Made by a program: the position numbers and the translations under genes
Source: Muribaculaceae bacterium
GTDB lineage: Bacteria > Bacteroidota > Bacteroidia > Bacteroidales > Muribaculaceae
NCBI GenBank assembly: GCA_009775535.1
Contig: VSPW01000117.1
Coordinates: 1-6,326 of the forward strand
Length of the DNA stretch: 6,326 nucleotides
Reading direction: 5' to 3'
Notes under the pieces: model-generated
Database searches by the model: none
The model's input: the letters and a program-made list of their open reading frames with translations, nothing else
Told to the model about the DNA's origin: nothing
In this document: in pieces, positions 1-5,358 of the stretch
Numbering within the stretch: the stretch's first letter is position 1
Layout of the letters: each line of letters opens with the position of its first letter

Positions 1-54
1 CCGAGATTTACTCACTGATTTTCTTCTGTTGCGTCATTTGTGTATAAGAGACAG
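1..54. other. Sequencing adapter (Nextera P5/i5) left on the contig end
   Basis: This stretch matches the Illumina Nextera P5-side adapter in order. Bases 1-13 match CCGAGATCTACAC with two substitutions. Bases 14-21 occupy the 8-base i5 index slot. Bases 22-35 match TCGTCGGCAGCGTC with four substitutions. Bases 36-54 match the 19-base Tn5 mosaic end at 17 of 19 positions, with the last 16 (TGTGTATAAGAGACAG) perfect. All eight substitutions in the constant parts are changes to T, as expected from poor-quality adapter read-through rather than from a natural sequence. The L13 reading frame stays open across it by chance, but L13 similarity stops exactly at base 55. The adapter sequence is recalled from established knowledge of the kit; the match is seen directly. 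Confidence 0.95.
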
Positions 55-235
55 TGATTACATTGTCGCCGCATTCTACGTTAGGCGAAAAAGATGGCTT
101 GTTTTTTCCGCGCAGGATTTTTGCGACCTTTGCGCAGAGACGGCCGAGAACCTGGTCGGTTGCATCGACAACGACCCATTCGCGCTCGACGCTCTGGGCG
201 TTGGGGGATAAAGTTTTGTAGCTTAAAGTATCCAC
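55..235 (-). CDS. rplM: 50S ribosomal protein L13 (uL13), N-terminal 60 residues, cut by the contig end
   Basis: L13 is an early-assembling protein of the large ribosomal subunit that binds 23S rRNA in the cytoplasm. The visible protein begins (V/M)DTLSYKT and continues through EWVVVDATDQVLGRLCAKVA, the conserved L13 opening, to CGDNVI, where the family motif would go on into the central part. About 60 of roughly 150 residues are present; the rest is lost because adapter sequence follows at base 54. The chosen start is GTG at 233-235, because Bacteroidales L13 proteins begin MDTLSYKT as I recall them. The in-frame ATG at 310 would add 25 unrelated residues from inside the structured leader and is rejected. 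No Shine-Dalgarno is visible; an AT-rich stretch precedes the start. In relatives rpsI (S9) follows, but that lies outside this contig. Confidence 0.95.
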
Positions 236-341
236 GTTAAATTGTTGATTAATAATTAAATAATTTTGACCGCAGCTGTGCGGGCGCTCGGCCAAAAGCG
301 CTCCATACAACCGATGTCTAATACTTATAGGACATAATCGG
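236..341 (-). promoter_or_regulatory. Structured 5' leader of rplM, candidate ribosomal-protein autoregulatory element
   Basis: About 105 bases separate the predicted transcription start from the rplM GTG. Read as RNA on the minus strand, the leader begins with a hairpin (341-311): CCGA and UGUC, separated by a 3-base bulge UUA, pair with GACAUCGG around a 12-base loop. A second, compact hairpin follows (283-270): CCGCA, loop CAGC, UGCGG. A possible CGCU/AGCG stem lies between them. An unpaired AU-rich segment then leads to the start codon. Leaders bound by their own ribosomal protein are an established theme, and I recall an L13 leader motif proposed for Bacteroidia, but I could not compare with any model. 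The second hairpin is not followed by a U-tract, so translational rather than terminator control is the likelier mode. Confidence 0.5.
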
Positions 342-345
342 ACTG

Positions 346-377
346 CAAAGGTAGTGATTTATCTTGCTAATGCCAAA
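346..377 (-). promoter_or_regulatory. Bacteroidota-type promoter for rplM
   Basis: On the minus strand, TTTG (377-374) and TACCTTTG (353-346) are separated by 20 bases. This fits the Bacteroidota primary sigma consensus of a -33 TTTG and a -7 TAnnTTTG box. Transcription would start near 340, at the foot of the first leader hairpin. Confidence 0.8.
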
Positions 378-398
378 TATTTTAAGGATTTTCAAGCG

Positions 399-426
399 GA
401 TTATTTTCGTATTGTGTACGATAATC
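399..426. repeat. Imperfect inverted repeat in the intergenic region
   Basis: GATTAT (399-404) and CGT (408-410) pair with ACG (418-420) and ATAATC (421-426), giving nine pairs with a 3-base bulge and a 7-base loop. It lies between the rplM promoter and the 74-bp repeats. There is no T-tract on either side, so a terminator is not supported; an operator or a chance structure is possible. Confidence 0.3.
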
Positions 427-430
427 CCAA

Positions 431-525
431 CTTTGGCCCAGCCTTAGATACCTAGCCAGGCAAAACGCGAATATTTTATCCTGATTCATTGTTGAAACCA
501 CAAAAATATTTGGTTTTGCTCCCGA
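431..525 (+). repeat. Diverged, expanded relic of the 74-bp repeat
   Basis: Bases 431-465 resemble the middle of the 74-bp unit (CTTTGG, GCCTTAGATAC and GGCAAAA in the same order), and 509-525 resemble its end (TTTG, TTTTGCTC, CG). About 32 extra bases lie between them compared with the intact unit. The left half, GTATCT with its -7 box, is missing, so this copy is a decayed or older member of the array. Its right end supplies the -33 element of the first intact promoter. Confidence 0.6.
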
Positions 526-541
526 CTTATCCGTATCTTTG
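509..541 (+). promoter_or_regulatory. Repeat-borne promoter copy 1
   Basis: TTTG (509-512), a 21-base spacer and TATCTTTG (534-541) match the Bacteroidota -33/-7 pattern. It is the outermost of four equivalent promoters facing the hexosaminidase gene; its -33 half comes from the diverged repeat. Confidence 0.5.
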
Positions 542-582
542 GCTACGCCTTAGATACTCCCGCCCGGCAAAATTCAAATAAA

Positions 583-615
583 TTTGCTTTTTGCTCTCGC
601 TTATCCGTATCTTTG
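583..615 (+). promoter_or_regulatory. Repeat-borne promoter copy 2
   Basis: TTTG (583-586), a 21-base spacer and TATCTTTG (608-615), exactly 74 bases downstream of copy 1. The -7 box overlaps the left arm of the unit's inverted repeat, so the predicted start point falls inside that palindrome. Confidence 0.5.
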
Positions 616-656
616 GCTACGCCTTAGATACTCCCGCCCGGCAAAATTCAAATAAA

Positions 657-689
657 TTTGCTTTTTGCTCCCGCTTATTCGTATCTTTG
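657..689 (+). promoter_or_regulatory. Repeat-borne promoter copy 3
   Basis: TTTG (657-660), a 21-base spacer and TATCTTTG (682-689). Substitutions in this unit spare both promoter boxes and the outer palindrome arms but alter the bases between the arms. Confidence 0.5.
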
Positions 690-730
690 ACTCTGCCTTA
701 GATACTCCCGCTCGGCAAAATTCAAATAAA

Positions 731-763
731 TTTGCTTTTTGCTCTCGCTTATTCGTATCTTTG
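731..763 (+). promoter_or_regulatory. Proximal promoter of the hexosaminidase gene (repeat copy 4)
   Basis: TTTG (731-734), a 21-base spacer and TATCTTTG (756-763) lie just upstream of the ATG at 792. Transcription would start near 770, giving a short leader of about 20 bases. This is the best placed of the four promoters and the one most likely to drive the gene. Confidence 0.75.
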
Positions 764-791
764 CCCACAGATATAAACAATTACCGAAAAT

Positions 792-2864
792 ATGAACCGA
801 TTTTCCATCACATTGGCCTTGGCTGCATGTTCCGCTTTCTGCTGTGCGGCCACTGAGCCTTCAGTTACCCCCATACCAATGCGCGTAGAGATGAGCGCCG
901 AGGATGCGGGCTTCACCATAGATTCGTTGACACGGGTGTATATAGATGCGCCGGACCGTGACGCCGCCTTGCTTGAAGAGCAGCTTGCCGCTGCCGGTAT
1001 GGGACATGCCTTGCGGGTGTGTGACAGCGTTGATGCCCCGCGTATCAATTTCAGGCTGAAGCCTGTGGTTGACGGCATATCCTCGCATGAGGGCTACCGC
1101 CTTTCGGTGTCGGGTGACAGGATTGACGCAGAGGCTCTTTCTCCGGCGGGTCTGTACTATGCACTGCAGACGATACTTGACCTCAAGGAGAGCGGCGGCA
1201 CAATACCTGCGATGTCTATCACCGACCAGCCGCGCCTGCCTTACCGCGGCATGATGCTGGACGTGTCGCGGCATTTCCGGGACAAGGAATTCGTGAAGAA
1301 GCAGATGGATGCAATGGCGCGCCTGAAGCTGAACAGGCTGCACCTACACCTGACTGATGCCGCCGGCTGGCGTATCGAGATAAAGAAGTATCCGAAGCTG
1401 ACGGAGCTTGCCGCCTGGCGTCCGCAGAAGACGTGGAAGGAGTGGACGGACAATGGCGCACGCTACTGCAACGAAGGGGATACGGCTGCCTGCGGGGGGT
1501 ATTTCACACAGGATGACATCCGCGAGCTGCTTGATTATGCGGCAAAGCGCCACATAACCATAATACCTGAAATCGAGATGCCTTCGCACTCGGAGGAAGT
1601 GCTGGCCGCCTATCCGGAACTGTCTTGCAGCCATGGGGAACATGGCAGTTCTGATTTTTGTGTCGGCAACGAGGCCACATTCGAGTTTGTGGAGGGCGTG
1701 CTCGACGAGGTGATGGAGCTGTTCCCTTCGCAGGTGATACACATCGGCGGCGACGAGGCAAGCAAACAGGCATGGAAGACATGCGAGCTATGCCAGAAGC
1801 GTATGGCTGACGAGGGCCTTATGAATGTAGACGAGCTGCAGAGCTACATGATACACCGTGTCGAGAAATATCTCAACGCCCACGGGCGCGACTTACTTGG
1901 ATGGGACGAGATAATGGAGGGCGGCCTTGCGCCCAACGCGGCGGTGATGTCGTGGCGCGGCACTGAGGGCGGGCTGCGTGCGGCACGCGACGGCCACCGG
2001 GTGATAATGACGCCTGGTGGATACTGCTATCTTGATTCCTACCAGGATGCCCCATGGTCACAGCCGGAGGCTTTCGGAGGATACCTACCTATAGAGAAGG
2101 TGTATTCGTTCGACCCTGTGCCAGATTCCCTGCCTGAAGATGCAAAGCCGCTGATAATAGGGCTGCAGGGCAATCTTTGGTGTGAGTATATTCCTACTGC
2201 CGAACATGCAGAATACATGCTGTGGCCCAGGATGATCGCCATAGCCGAGGCTGCATGGTCGCCCCAACAGCGCAGGGACTGGGACGGGTTCAAGGGGCGC
2301 GCGATGGCGGTAAGCGACCGTATGCGCAAGGCCGGGTATACCACATTTGACATGCGCAATGAGGTGGGCAACAGAAAGGAGGCCCTTGTAGAGGCCGACC
2401 ATCTGGCCAGGGGCTGCAAGGTGACATACCTGCTCCCTGACAGCGGGCTTCCCGCATGGCACAACGGATACCCAGCAAGCAAAGAGGCTACGCTCACCGA
2501 CGGTAAACGTGGCGGCTGGAACTACAATGACATGCTGTGGCAGGGATACATGAACACAGGCACGAGGGAAAGGCTGGATGTGGTGATAGACCTGGGACGT
2601 GTATGCGACCTGTCGTCGATCGGCGCAGACTTCATGCAGATATGCATACCGGATGTATGGATGCCGGAGCAGGTGACCATATCGGTGTCGGATGACAACA
2701 AGAAGTTTAAGACACTTGCCGACATACACCATACAGTGACCACCGACGCAGGGGTCAGCTTCAAGAACTTCGGATGGAAAGGGTCGGCACGCGGAAGATA
2801 TATCCGCTACAGGGCAATGGCCAAGCAGGGATTCCTGTTCACCGATGAGATTGTAGTGGAGTAA
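792..2864 (+). CDS. Exported beta-N-acetylhexosaminidase, GH20 family, with C-terminal discoidin-like domain
   Basis: Predicted to release terminal beta-linked GlcNAc or GalNAc from glycans such as host mucin or N-glycans, or from cell-wall fragments, by the GH20 substrate-assisted mechanism. The 690 residues hold an N-terminal export signal, a GH20b domain (about 24-147), the catalytic barrel (about 149-500) and a beta-sandwich resembling F5/8 type C (about 560-690). Key sites visible are R152 in YRGMMLDVSRHF, H186-L-T-D189 with G192-W193, and the catalytic pair D321-E322 in HIGGDE, where E322 is the general acid. Likely active-site tryptophans are W371 (GWDE), W388 (SWRG) and W463. The signal is ambiguous: L10-A-A-C13 fits a lipobox, but a signal peptidase I site near residues 19-20 also fits, so it could be a lipoprotein or periplasmic. 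The start follows from the promoter at 731-763 and the signal peptide. The exact substrate cannot be told, and no SusC/SusD pair is beside it. Confidence 0.95.
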   Translation: MNRFSITLALAACSAFCCAATEPSVTPIPMRVEMSAEDAGFTIDSLTRVYIDAPDRDAALLEEQLAAAGMGHALRVCDSVDAPRINFRLKPVVDGISSHEGYRLSVSGDRIDAEALSPAGLYYALQTILDLKESGGTIPAMSITDQPRLPYRGMMLDVSRHFRDKEFVKKQMDAMARLKLNRLHLHLTDAAGWRIEIKKYPKLTELAAWRPQKTWKEWTDNGARYCNEGDTAACGGYFTQDDIRELLDYAAKRHITIIPEIEMPSHSEEVLAAYPELSCSHGEHGSSDFCVGNEATFEFVEGVLDEVMELFPSQVIHIGGDEASKQAWKTCELCQKRMADEGLMNVDELQSYMIHRVEKYLNAHGRDLLGWDEIMEGGLAPNAAVMSWRGTEGGLRAARDGHRVIMTPGGYCYLDSYQDAPWSQPEAFGGYLPIEKVYSFDPVPDSLPEDAKPLIIGLQGNLWCEYIPTAEHAEYMLWPRMIAIAEAAWSPQQRRDWDGFKGRAMAVSDRMRKAGYTTFDMRNEVGNRKEALVEADHLARGCKVTYLLPDSGLPAWHNGYPASKEATLTDGKRGGWNYNDMLWQGYMNTGTRERLDVVIDLGRVCDLSSIGADFMQICIPDVWMPEQVTISVSDDNKKFKTLADIHHTVTTDAGVSFKNFGWKGSARGRYIRYRAMAKQGFLFTDEIVVE

Positions 2865-2875
2865 CAAATTTTAAC

Positions 2876-2906
2876 GGTTACGGCTGTCACATAGGCAGCC
2901 GTAATC
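2876..2906 (+). terminator. Hairpin terminator after the hexosaminidase gene
   Basis: TTACGGCTG (2878-2886) pairs perfectly with CAGCCGTAA (2896-2904) around a 9-base loop. One G-U and one G-C pair extend it to 11 pairs. It starts 11 bases after the stop codon. The following tract (TCCGTCTTC) is only weakly T-rich, so termination may be incomplete, but position and stem strength support the call. Confidence 0.7.
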
Positions 2907-2950
2907 CGTCTTCATAGCAAAAACATAACAACAAAAATTTTGAACTGACT

Positions 2951-3403
2951 ATGAAACTTAAATTTATCATCTGCGGCATCGCCGCCATCGCTGCAACAGG
3001 ATTCCAGGCATCAGCCGACGTTCTAACCGATGCTTTCGAGGCGGTAAAGTCTATCGGCGGTGCAATGATAGTGGACACCCCAGAGCAACAACTCCAAGAA
3101 AAAGGTATAGATGCCGCTACCGTGGCCTTATTCCAGGAGGCCACAGCCTCATCTGAAACGGCAACCGACAGCATCTGCAACGCAATACCGGCCGAGTATT
3201 CCATAGCCGATGTCAATGATGACGAAGCCAATGTAAAGGTATTCAAGGTGGACAACGGAGAAAAGAGCCGCATGCTGGTATACGTAAACGGAATGGAAAA
3301 CGGCAAGAAGATGATCGTCGTGGTGCTGATGGAGGGCAACAAGGAGTCGCTGGAGGTAAACATGGACGGCGGCAACTTCTCCATAGGCAAACGTAAGAAC
3401 TGA
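2951..3403 (+). CDS. Small exported protein resembling DUF4252, first gene of the sigma operon
   Basis: A 150-residue protein of unknown function. Residues 1-22 form a signal peptide (MKLK, a hydrophobic core, then QASA before D23), so the mature protein is periplasmic or outside the cell. The core is mixed alpha/beta. The C-terminal half, with VFKVDNGEKSRMLVYVNGME, a hydrophobic strand MIVVVLMEG and a glycine-rich end GGNFSIGK, follows the pattern of the DUF4252 protein encoded at 4751: VxxxNxG, VYV, a hydrophobic strand, then GxF and K. Overall identity looks low, so family membership is inferred. It ends 16 bases before the sigma factor gene, which suggests co-transcription. There is no Shine-Dalgarno, and no TTTG/TAnnTTTG promoter in the 86 bases upstream. 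An alternative is an unrelated secreted protein with a similar fold. Confidence 0.75.
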   Translation: MKLKFIICGIAAIAATGFQASADVLTDAFEAVKSIGGAMIVDTPEQQLQEKGIDAATVALFQEATASSETATDSICNAIPAEYSIADVNDDEANVKVFKVDNGEKSRMLVYVNGMENGKKMIVVVLMEGNKESLEVNMDGGNFSIGKRKN

Positions 3404-3419
3404 TACAGACGGGGAGGTG

Positions 3420-3947
3420 ATGGACGCGGAAGAGTTCAAGGCTTCAGTGCTGGTACACAGCGTACGCATGTGGCGCATGGCTGTCACCCTCCTGCACGAC
3501 CCGGAAGATGCCAACGATGCCGTACAGGACGCTGTGGCCCGGCTGTGGCAGAGGCGCGATTCCCTGGAAAACGCCGTAAACATACAGGCATACTGCATAA
3601 CGTCCGTGAAACGTGTAGCAATAGACATGCTCAGGGCACGGCAGAGCCAACCGACCTCCCCTCTCGACCAGTATGGAATGGAGCATGAACCCCAACCCGG
3701 ATATGACGAAAGCCAGCGTCTGGATGATTCAGAATCGCTCGGGGTCGTGAAAATGCTCCTGTCAAGACTCCCGCACGACCAACAGACGGTAATGAGGCTG
3801 AGCGCCTTCAACGGATGCTCCAACGATGAGATACGCCAGATAACAGGCTTTTCAGCCGATAATGTGAGAACTTTACTATCCCGCGCCAGACGGCGACTAA
3901 AAGAACTATTCAAAGCTTACCAGTCATGCCAGAAAACAGTTGTCTAG
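3420..3947 (+). CDS. ECF-type RNA polymerase sigma factor (sigma-70 family)
   Basis: Directs core RNA polymerase to a specific promoter set, usually when released from an anti-sigma factor. The 175 residues have the two-domain ECF layout. Region 2 spans about residues 10-70, with core-binding segment DPEDANDAVQDAVARLW and a promoter-melting helix around YCITSVKRVAIDMLRARQ. After a variable linker, region 4 (about 110-168) begins LPHDQQTVMRL and carries the helix-turn-helix SNDEIRQITGFSADNVRTLL followed by the basic RARRRLKELF. The ATG at 3420 is chosen over the GTG directly before it at 3417. A purine-rich GGGGAGG (3411-3417) sits only two bases from this ATG, too close for an optimal ribosome site; later ATGs would cut region 2. 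It overlaps the next gene by 22 bases. Regulon and target promoter are unknown. Confidence 0.92.
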   Translation: MDAEEFKASVLVHSVRMWRMAVTLLHDPEDANDAVQDAVARLWQRRDSLENAVNIQAYCITSVKRVAIDMLRARQSQPTSPLDQYGMEHEPQPGYDESQRLDDSESLGVVKMLLSRLPHDQQTVMRLSAFNGCSNDEIRQITGFSADNVRTLLSRARRRLKELFKAYQSCQKTVV

Positions 3948-4732
3948 ACATATCCTCAGCACGCCGCCTGCTGGACCGATATTACAACGGGACAGCGTCA
4001 CCAGAAGAGATGGCGGCACTGGTGTCATTTTTCAGCCGTACACCGGCCGCGAAGCTTCCTGCGGACATGCGGGAGGATGCGGAACTTCTGTCGCTGGCAG
4101 CAGCGGAATCGGCGGAGTCTGCAAACGCGTACATGCCGCCCGAAGGCCTGGAATCTGAGCTGTCAGCGCTTATCGACAGCCTTGCACATTCAGAAACCGA
4201 AAGCCGGCGCAAGAAGCGCCCCAGGATACTGTACCTGGCCCTCGGCATGGCGGCAGCGGCAGCAGTGGCGATATTCCTGGTTACCCCGGCGCTGAAATTG
4301 ACAGACCAGCCCATACTGGACCTTGCGCCGGAAGGCGTTGCCGACATGACCGCCCAGACCGCAAGCACAGTTGAAGACAAGGCGGCCGAAAGCACCTGCA
4401 CGCCACAGGACATCACGGCAGAGGCGGCCGACACAGATGTCCCCGCACCGCCCACGAAACCCCGCCGGAAATCCATAGTGCGGCATCCGGCACATCAGGT
4501 AGACGAAAACCTTGCCCAGGTAGATATCGAATATATCGATGCCAATACAGGACACATATATGAGCAGGACTACTGCGAAGTGGAGATCACCGACCCCGGA
4601 CAAGCGGAAAGGATAACACGTCGCGCCCTGGCTACACTGGCATCAATACCTGCCATGCAGTCTCAGCCCATAGCCATGGCCCGTACTGCCGTAGGAAGCA
4701 TTGAGGACACATTCAACACCATAATACAATAA
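3926..4732 (+). CDS. Single-pass membrane protein, probable anti-sigma factor of the adjacent ECF sigma
   Basis: A 268-residue protein placed as the inhibitor of the sigma factor it overlaps. The cytoplasmic part (1-98) begins with ARRLLDRYYNGTASPEEMAAL, a helical opening common in Bacteroidota proteins paired with ECF sigma factors. The segment ends in a basic RRKKRPR stretch (94-100). One membrane helix follows at about 101-122 (ILYLALGMAAAAAVAIFLVT), with its positive flank on the inside as expected for an N-in protein. The remaining 145 or so residues would be periplasmic: a low-complexity acidic and proline-rich part, then a C-terminal helix. The zinc-binding HxxxCxxC motif of classical ZAS anti-sigma factors is absent. 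Translational coupling through the 22-bp overlap supports the pairing. The anti-sigma role is inferred from context and topology, not from a recognised domain. Confidence 0.75.
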   Translation: MPENSCLDISSARRLLDRYYNGTASPEEMAALVSFFSRTPAAKLPADMREDAELLSLAAAESAESANAYMPPEGLESELSALIDSLAHSETESRRKKRPRILYLALGMAAAAAVAIFLVTPALKLTDQPILDLAPEGVADMTAQTASTVEDKAAESTCTPQDITAEAADTDVPAPPTKPRRKSIVRHPAHQVDENLAQVDIEYIDANTGHIYEQDYCEVEITDPGQAERITRRALATLASIPAMQSQPIAMARTAVGSIEDTFNTIIQ

Positions 4733-4750
4733 TCCATAAAGACAAGAGAT

Positions 4751-5248
4751 ATGAGAACGTATACACGAATAATAACCGCCGTACTGCTGGCGCTACTGAC
4801 TGCCGCCAGCGTCTCCGCACGGAAACGCATGCTGCGCGACCTGACCAGGATAAAGGGGGTGACCAGCGTCTTTGTGAACGCGTCCGTACTCAACCAGCCG
4901 AATACCGTGCCCGACATGGTTGACGACCTTGGACTGAAGGATATGATAAAGAAGCTAAACACTGTTGAAATCGTATCTGCAAACGATTCAAACCGCGCCA
5001 TAAGCATGCTGACATCCGCCAGCAATTCGCTTATCGACTCACTGAACATGGAACTGCTAACAGAGGTGAATGACGCAGGCCAACAGATATCGGTATACGT
5101 CACCCCAGTTGTCGAGGGCACATCCGATACCAGGTCGCTGCTTATGTCCATATCCGCCGACAATATGGCTACGCTCATCAACCTGTCCGGCACGTTCGAC
5201 CTGGCCAAGCTCCCCGATATCGGAAAGGCCAGCCCTCAGGAGGATTGA
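4751..5248 (+). CDS. DUF4252 family exported protein
   Basis: A 165-residue protein of a family of unknown function that in Bacteroidota is often encoded with ECF sigma factors. Residues 1-23 are a signal peptide (basic start, leucine-rich core, ASVSA before R24). The mature protein shows the family features in order: LTRIKGVTSVFVNASVL near the start, GLKDMIKKLNTVEIVSA, a helix with NSLIDSLNMELLTEVND, the strand ISVYVTPV, and the closing strand TLINLSGTFDLAKLPDI. It lacks the lipobox of many lipoprotein homologs. It lies 18 bases after the anti-sigma candidate, so it is the last gene of the operon. A related protein opens the operon at 2951. It may sense or modulate the signal that frees the sigma factor, or be an output of it; neither can be decided from sequence. 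Confidence 0.85.
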   Translation: MRTYTRIITAVLLALLTAASVSARKRMLRDLTRIKGVTSVFVNASVLNQPNTVPDMVDDLGLKDMIKKLNTVEIVSANDSNRAISMLTSASNSLIDSLNMELLTEVNDAGQQISVYVTPVVEGTSDTRSLLMSISADNMATLINLSGTFDLAKLPDIGKASPQED

Positions 5249-5280
5249 CACGTAAAGGGCTTCGAGACACTGAATAATAT

Positions 5281-5319
5281 TGACGGGACGTCCCCACCTA
5301 CAACGGGACGCTCCCGTCA
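5281..5319 (+). terminator. Long imperfect hairpin, terminator of the sigma operon
   Basis: TGACGGGA-C-GTCCC (5281-5294) pairs with GGGAC-G and, after one bulged C, TCCCGTCA (5305-5319), giving about 14 pairs around a 10-base loop. It lies 33 bases past the DUF4252 stop codon. The following TTAGGCATTAT is only loosely T-rich, as with the hairpin at 2876. It separates the operon from the transporter gene. Confidence 0.7.
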
Positions 5320-5358
5320 TTAGGCATTATAAAAGACCGTACATACACAGATAGAGAA

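Larger units (their letters stand above)
526..766 (+). repeat. 74-bp tandem direct repeat, three full units and a partial fourth
   Basis: Units start at 526, 600, 674 and 748, a constant period of 74 bases. Units 1 and 2 differ at one position; unit 3 carries about five substitutions and the partial fourth unit shares its variant (CTTATTC). Each unit contains an imperfect inverted repeat, GTATCT then 13 bases then AGATAC (533-557, 607-631, 681-705); in the first two units an inner GGC/GCC pair is also present. Next come a GC-rich CTCCCGCCCGG-type segment and an AT-rich GCAAAATTC segment. The final partial copy keeps a shorter version of the inverted repeat, GTATCT then 8 bases then AGATAT (755-774). 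No ORF runs through the array convincingly, so it is regulatory or neutral repeat DNA rather than coding. Confidence 0.95.

Noticed and set aside
36..54. Tn5 end sequence as a natural transposon inverted repeat
   Set aside because: It is preceded in order by the Nextera read primer, an 8-base index slot and the P5 sequence, so it is library adapter, not a genomic Tn5 or IS50 insertion.
270..283. Rho-independent attenuator in the rplM leader
   Set aside because: The 5-bp hairpin is followed by GUCAAAAUUAUUU rather than a run of U, so intrinsic termination is not supported.
526..766. CRISPR array
   Set aside because: The repeated unit is the whole 74 bases with no unique spacers between short repeats, and no cas genes are present.
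665..856. 63-residue ORF across the repeats and the GH20 start
   Set aside because: It lies in the promoter array, overlaps the GH20 start in another frame and has no recognisable protein features.
2085..2867. 260-residue open frame on the minus strand inside the GH20 gene
   Set aside because: It is fully antisense to a well-supported enzyme with conserved catalytic motifs. Its length is explained by GC-rich codon use, and it has no recognisable domain.
3149..3913. 254-residue open frame antisense to the sigma factor gene
   Set aside because: It is antisense across two supported genes and rich in serine and arginine, typical of shadow translation.
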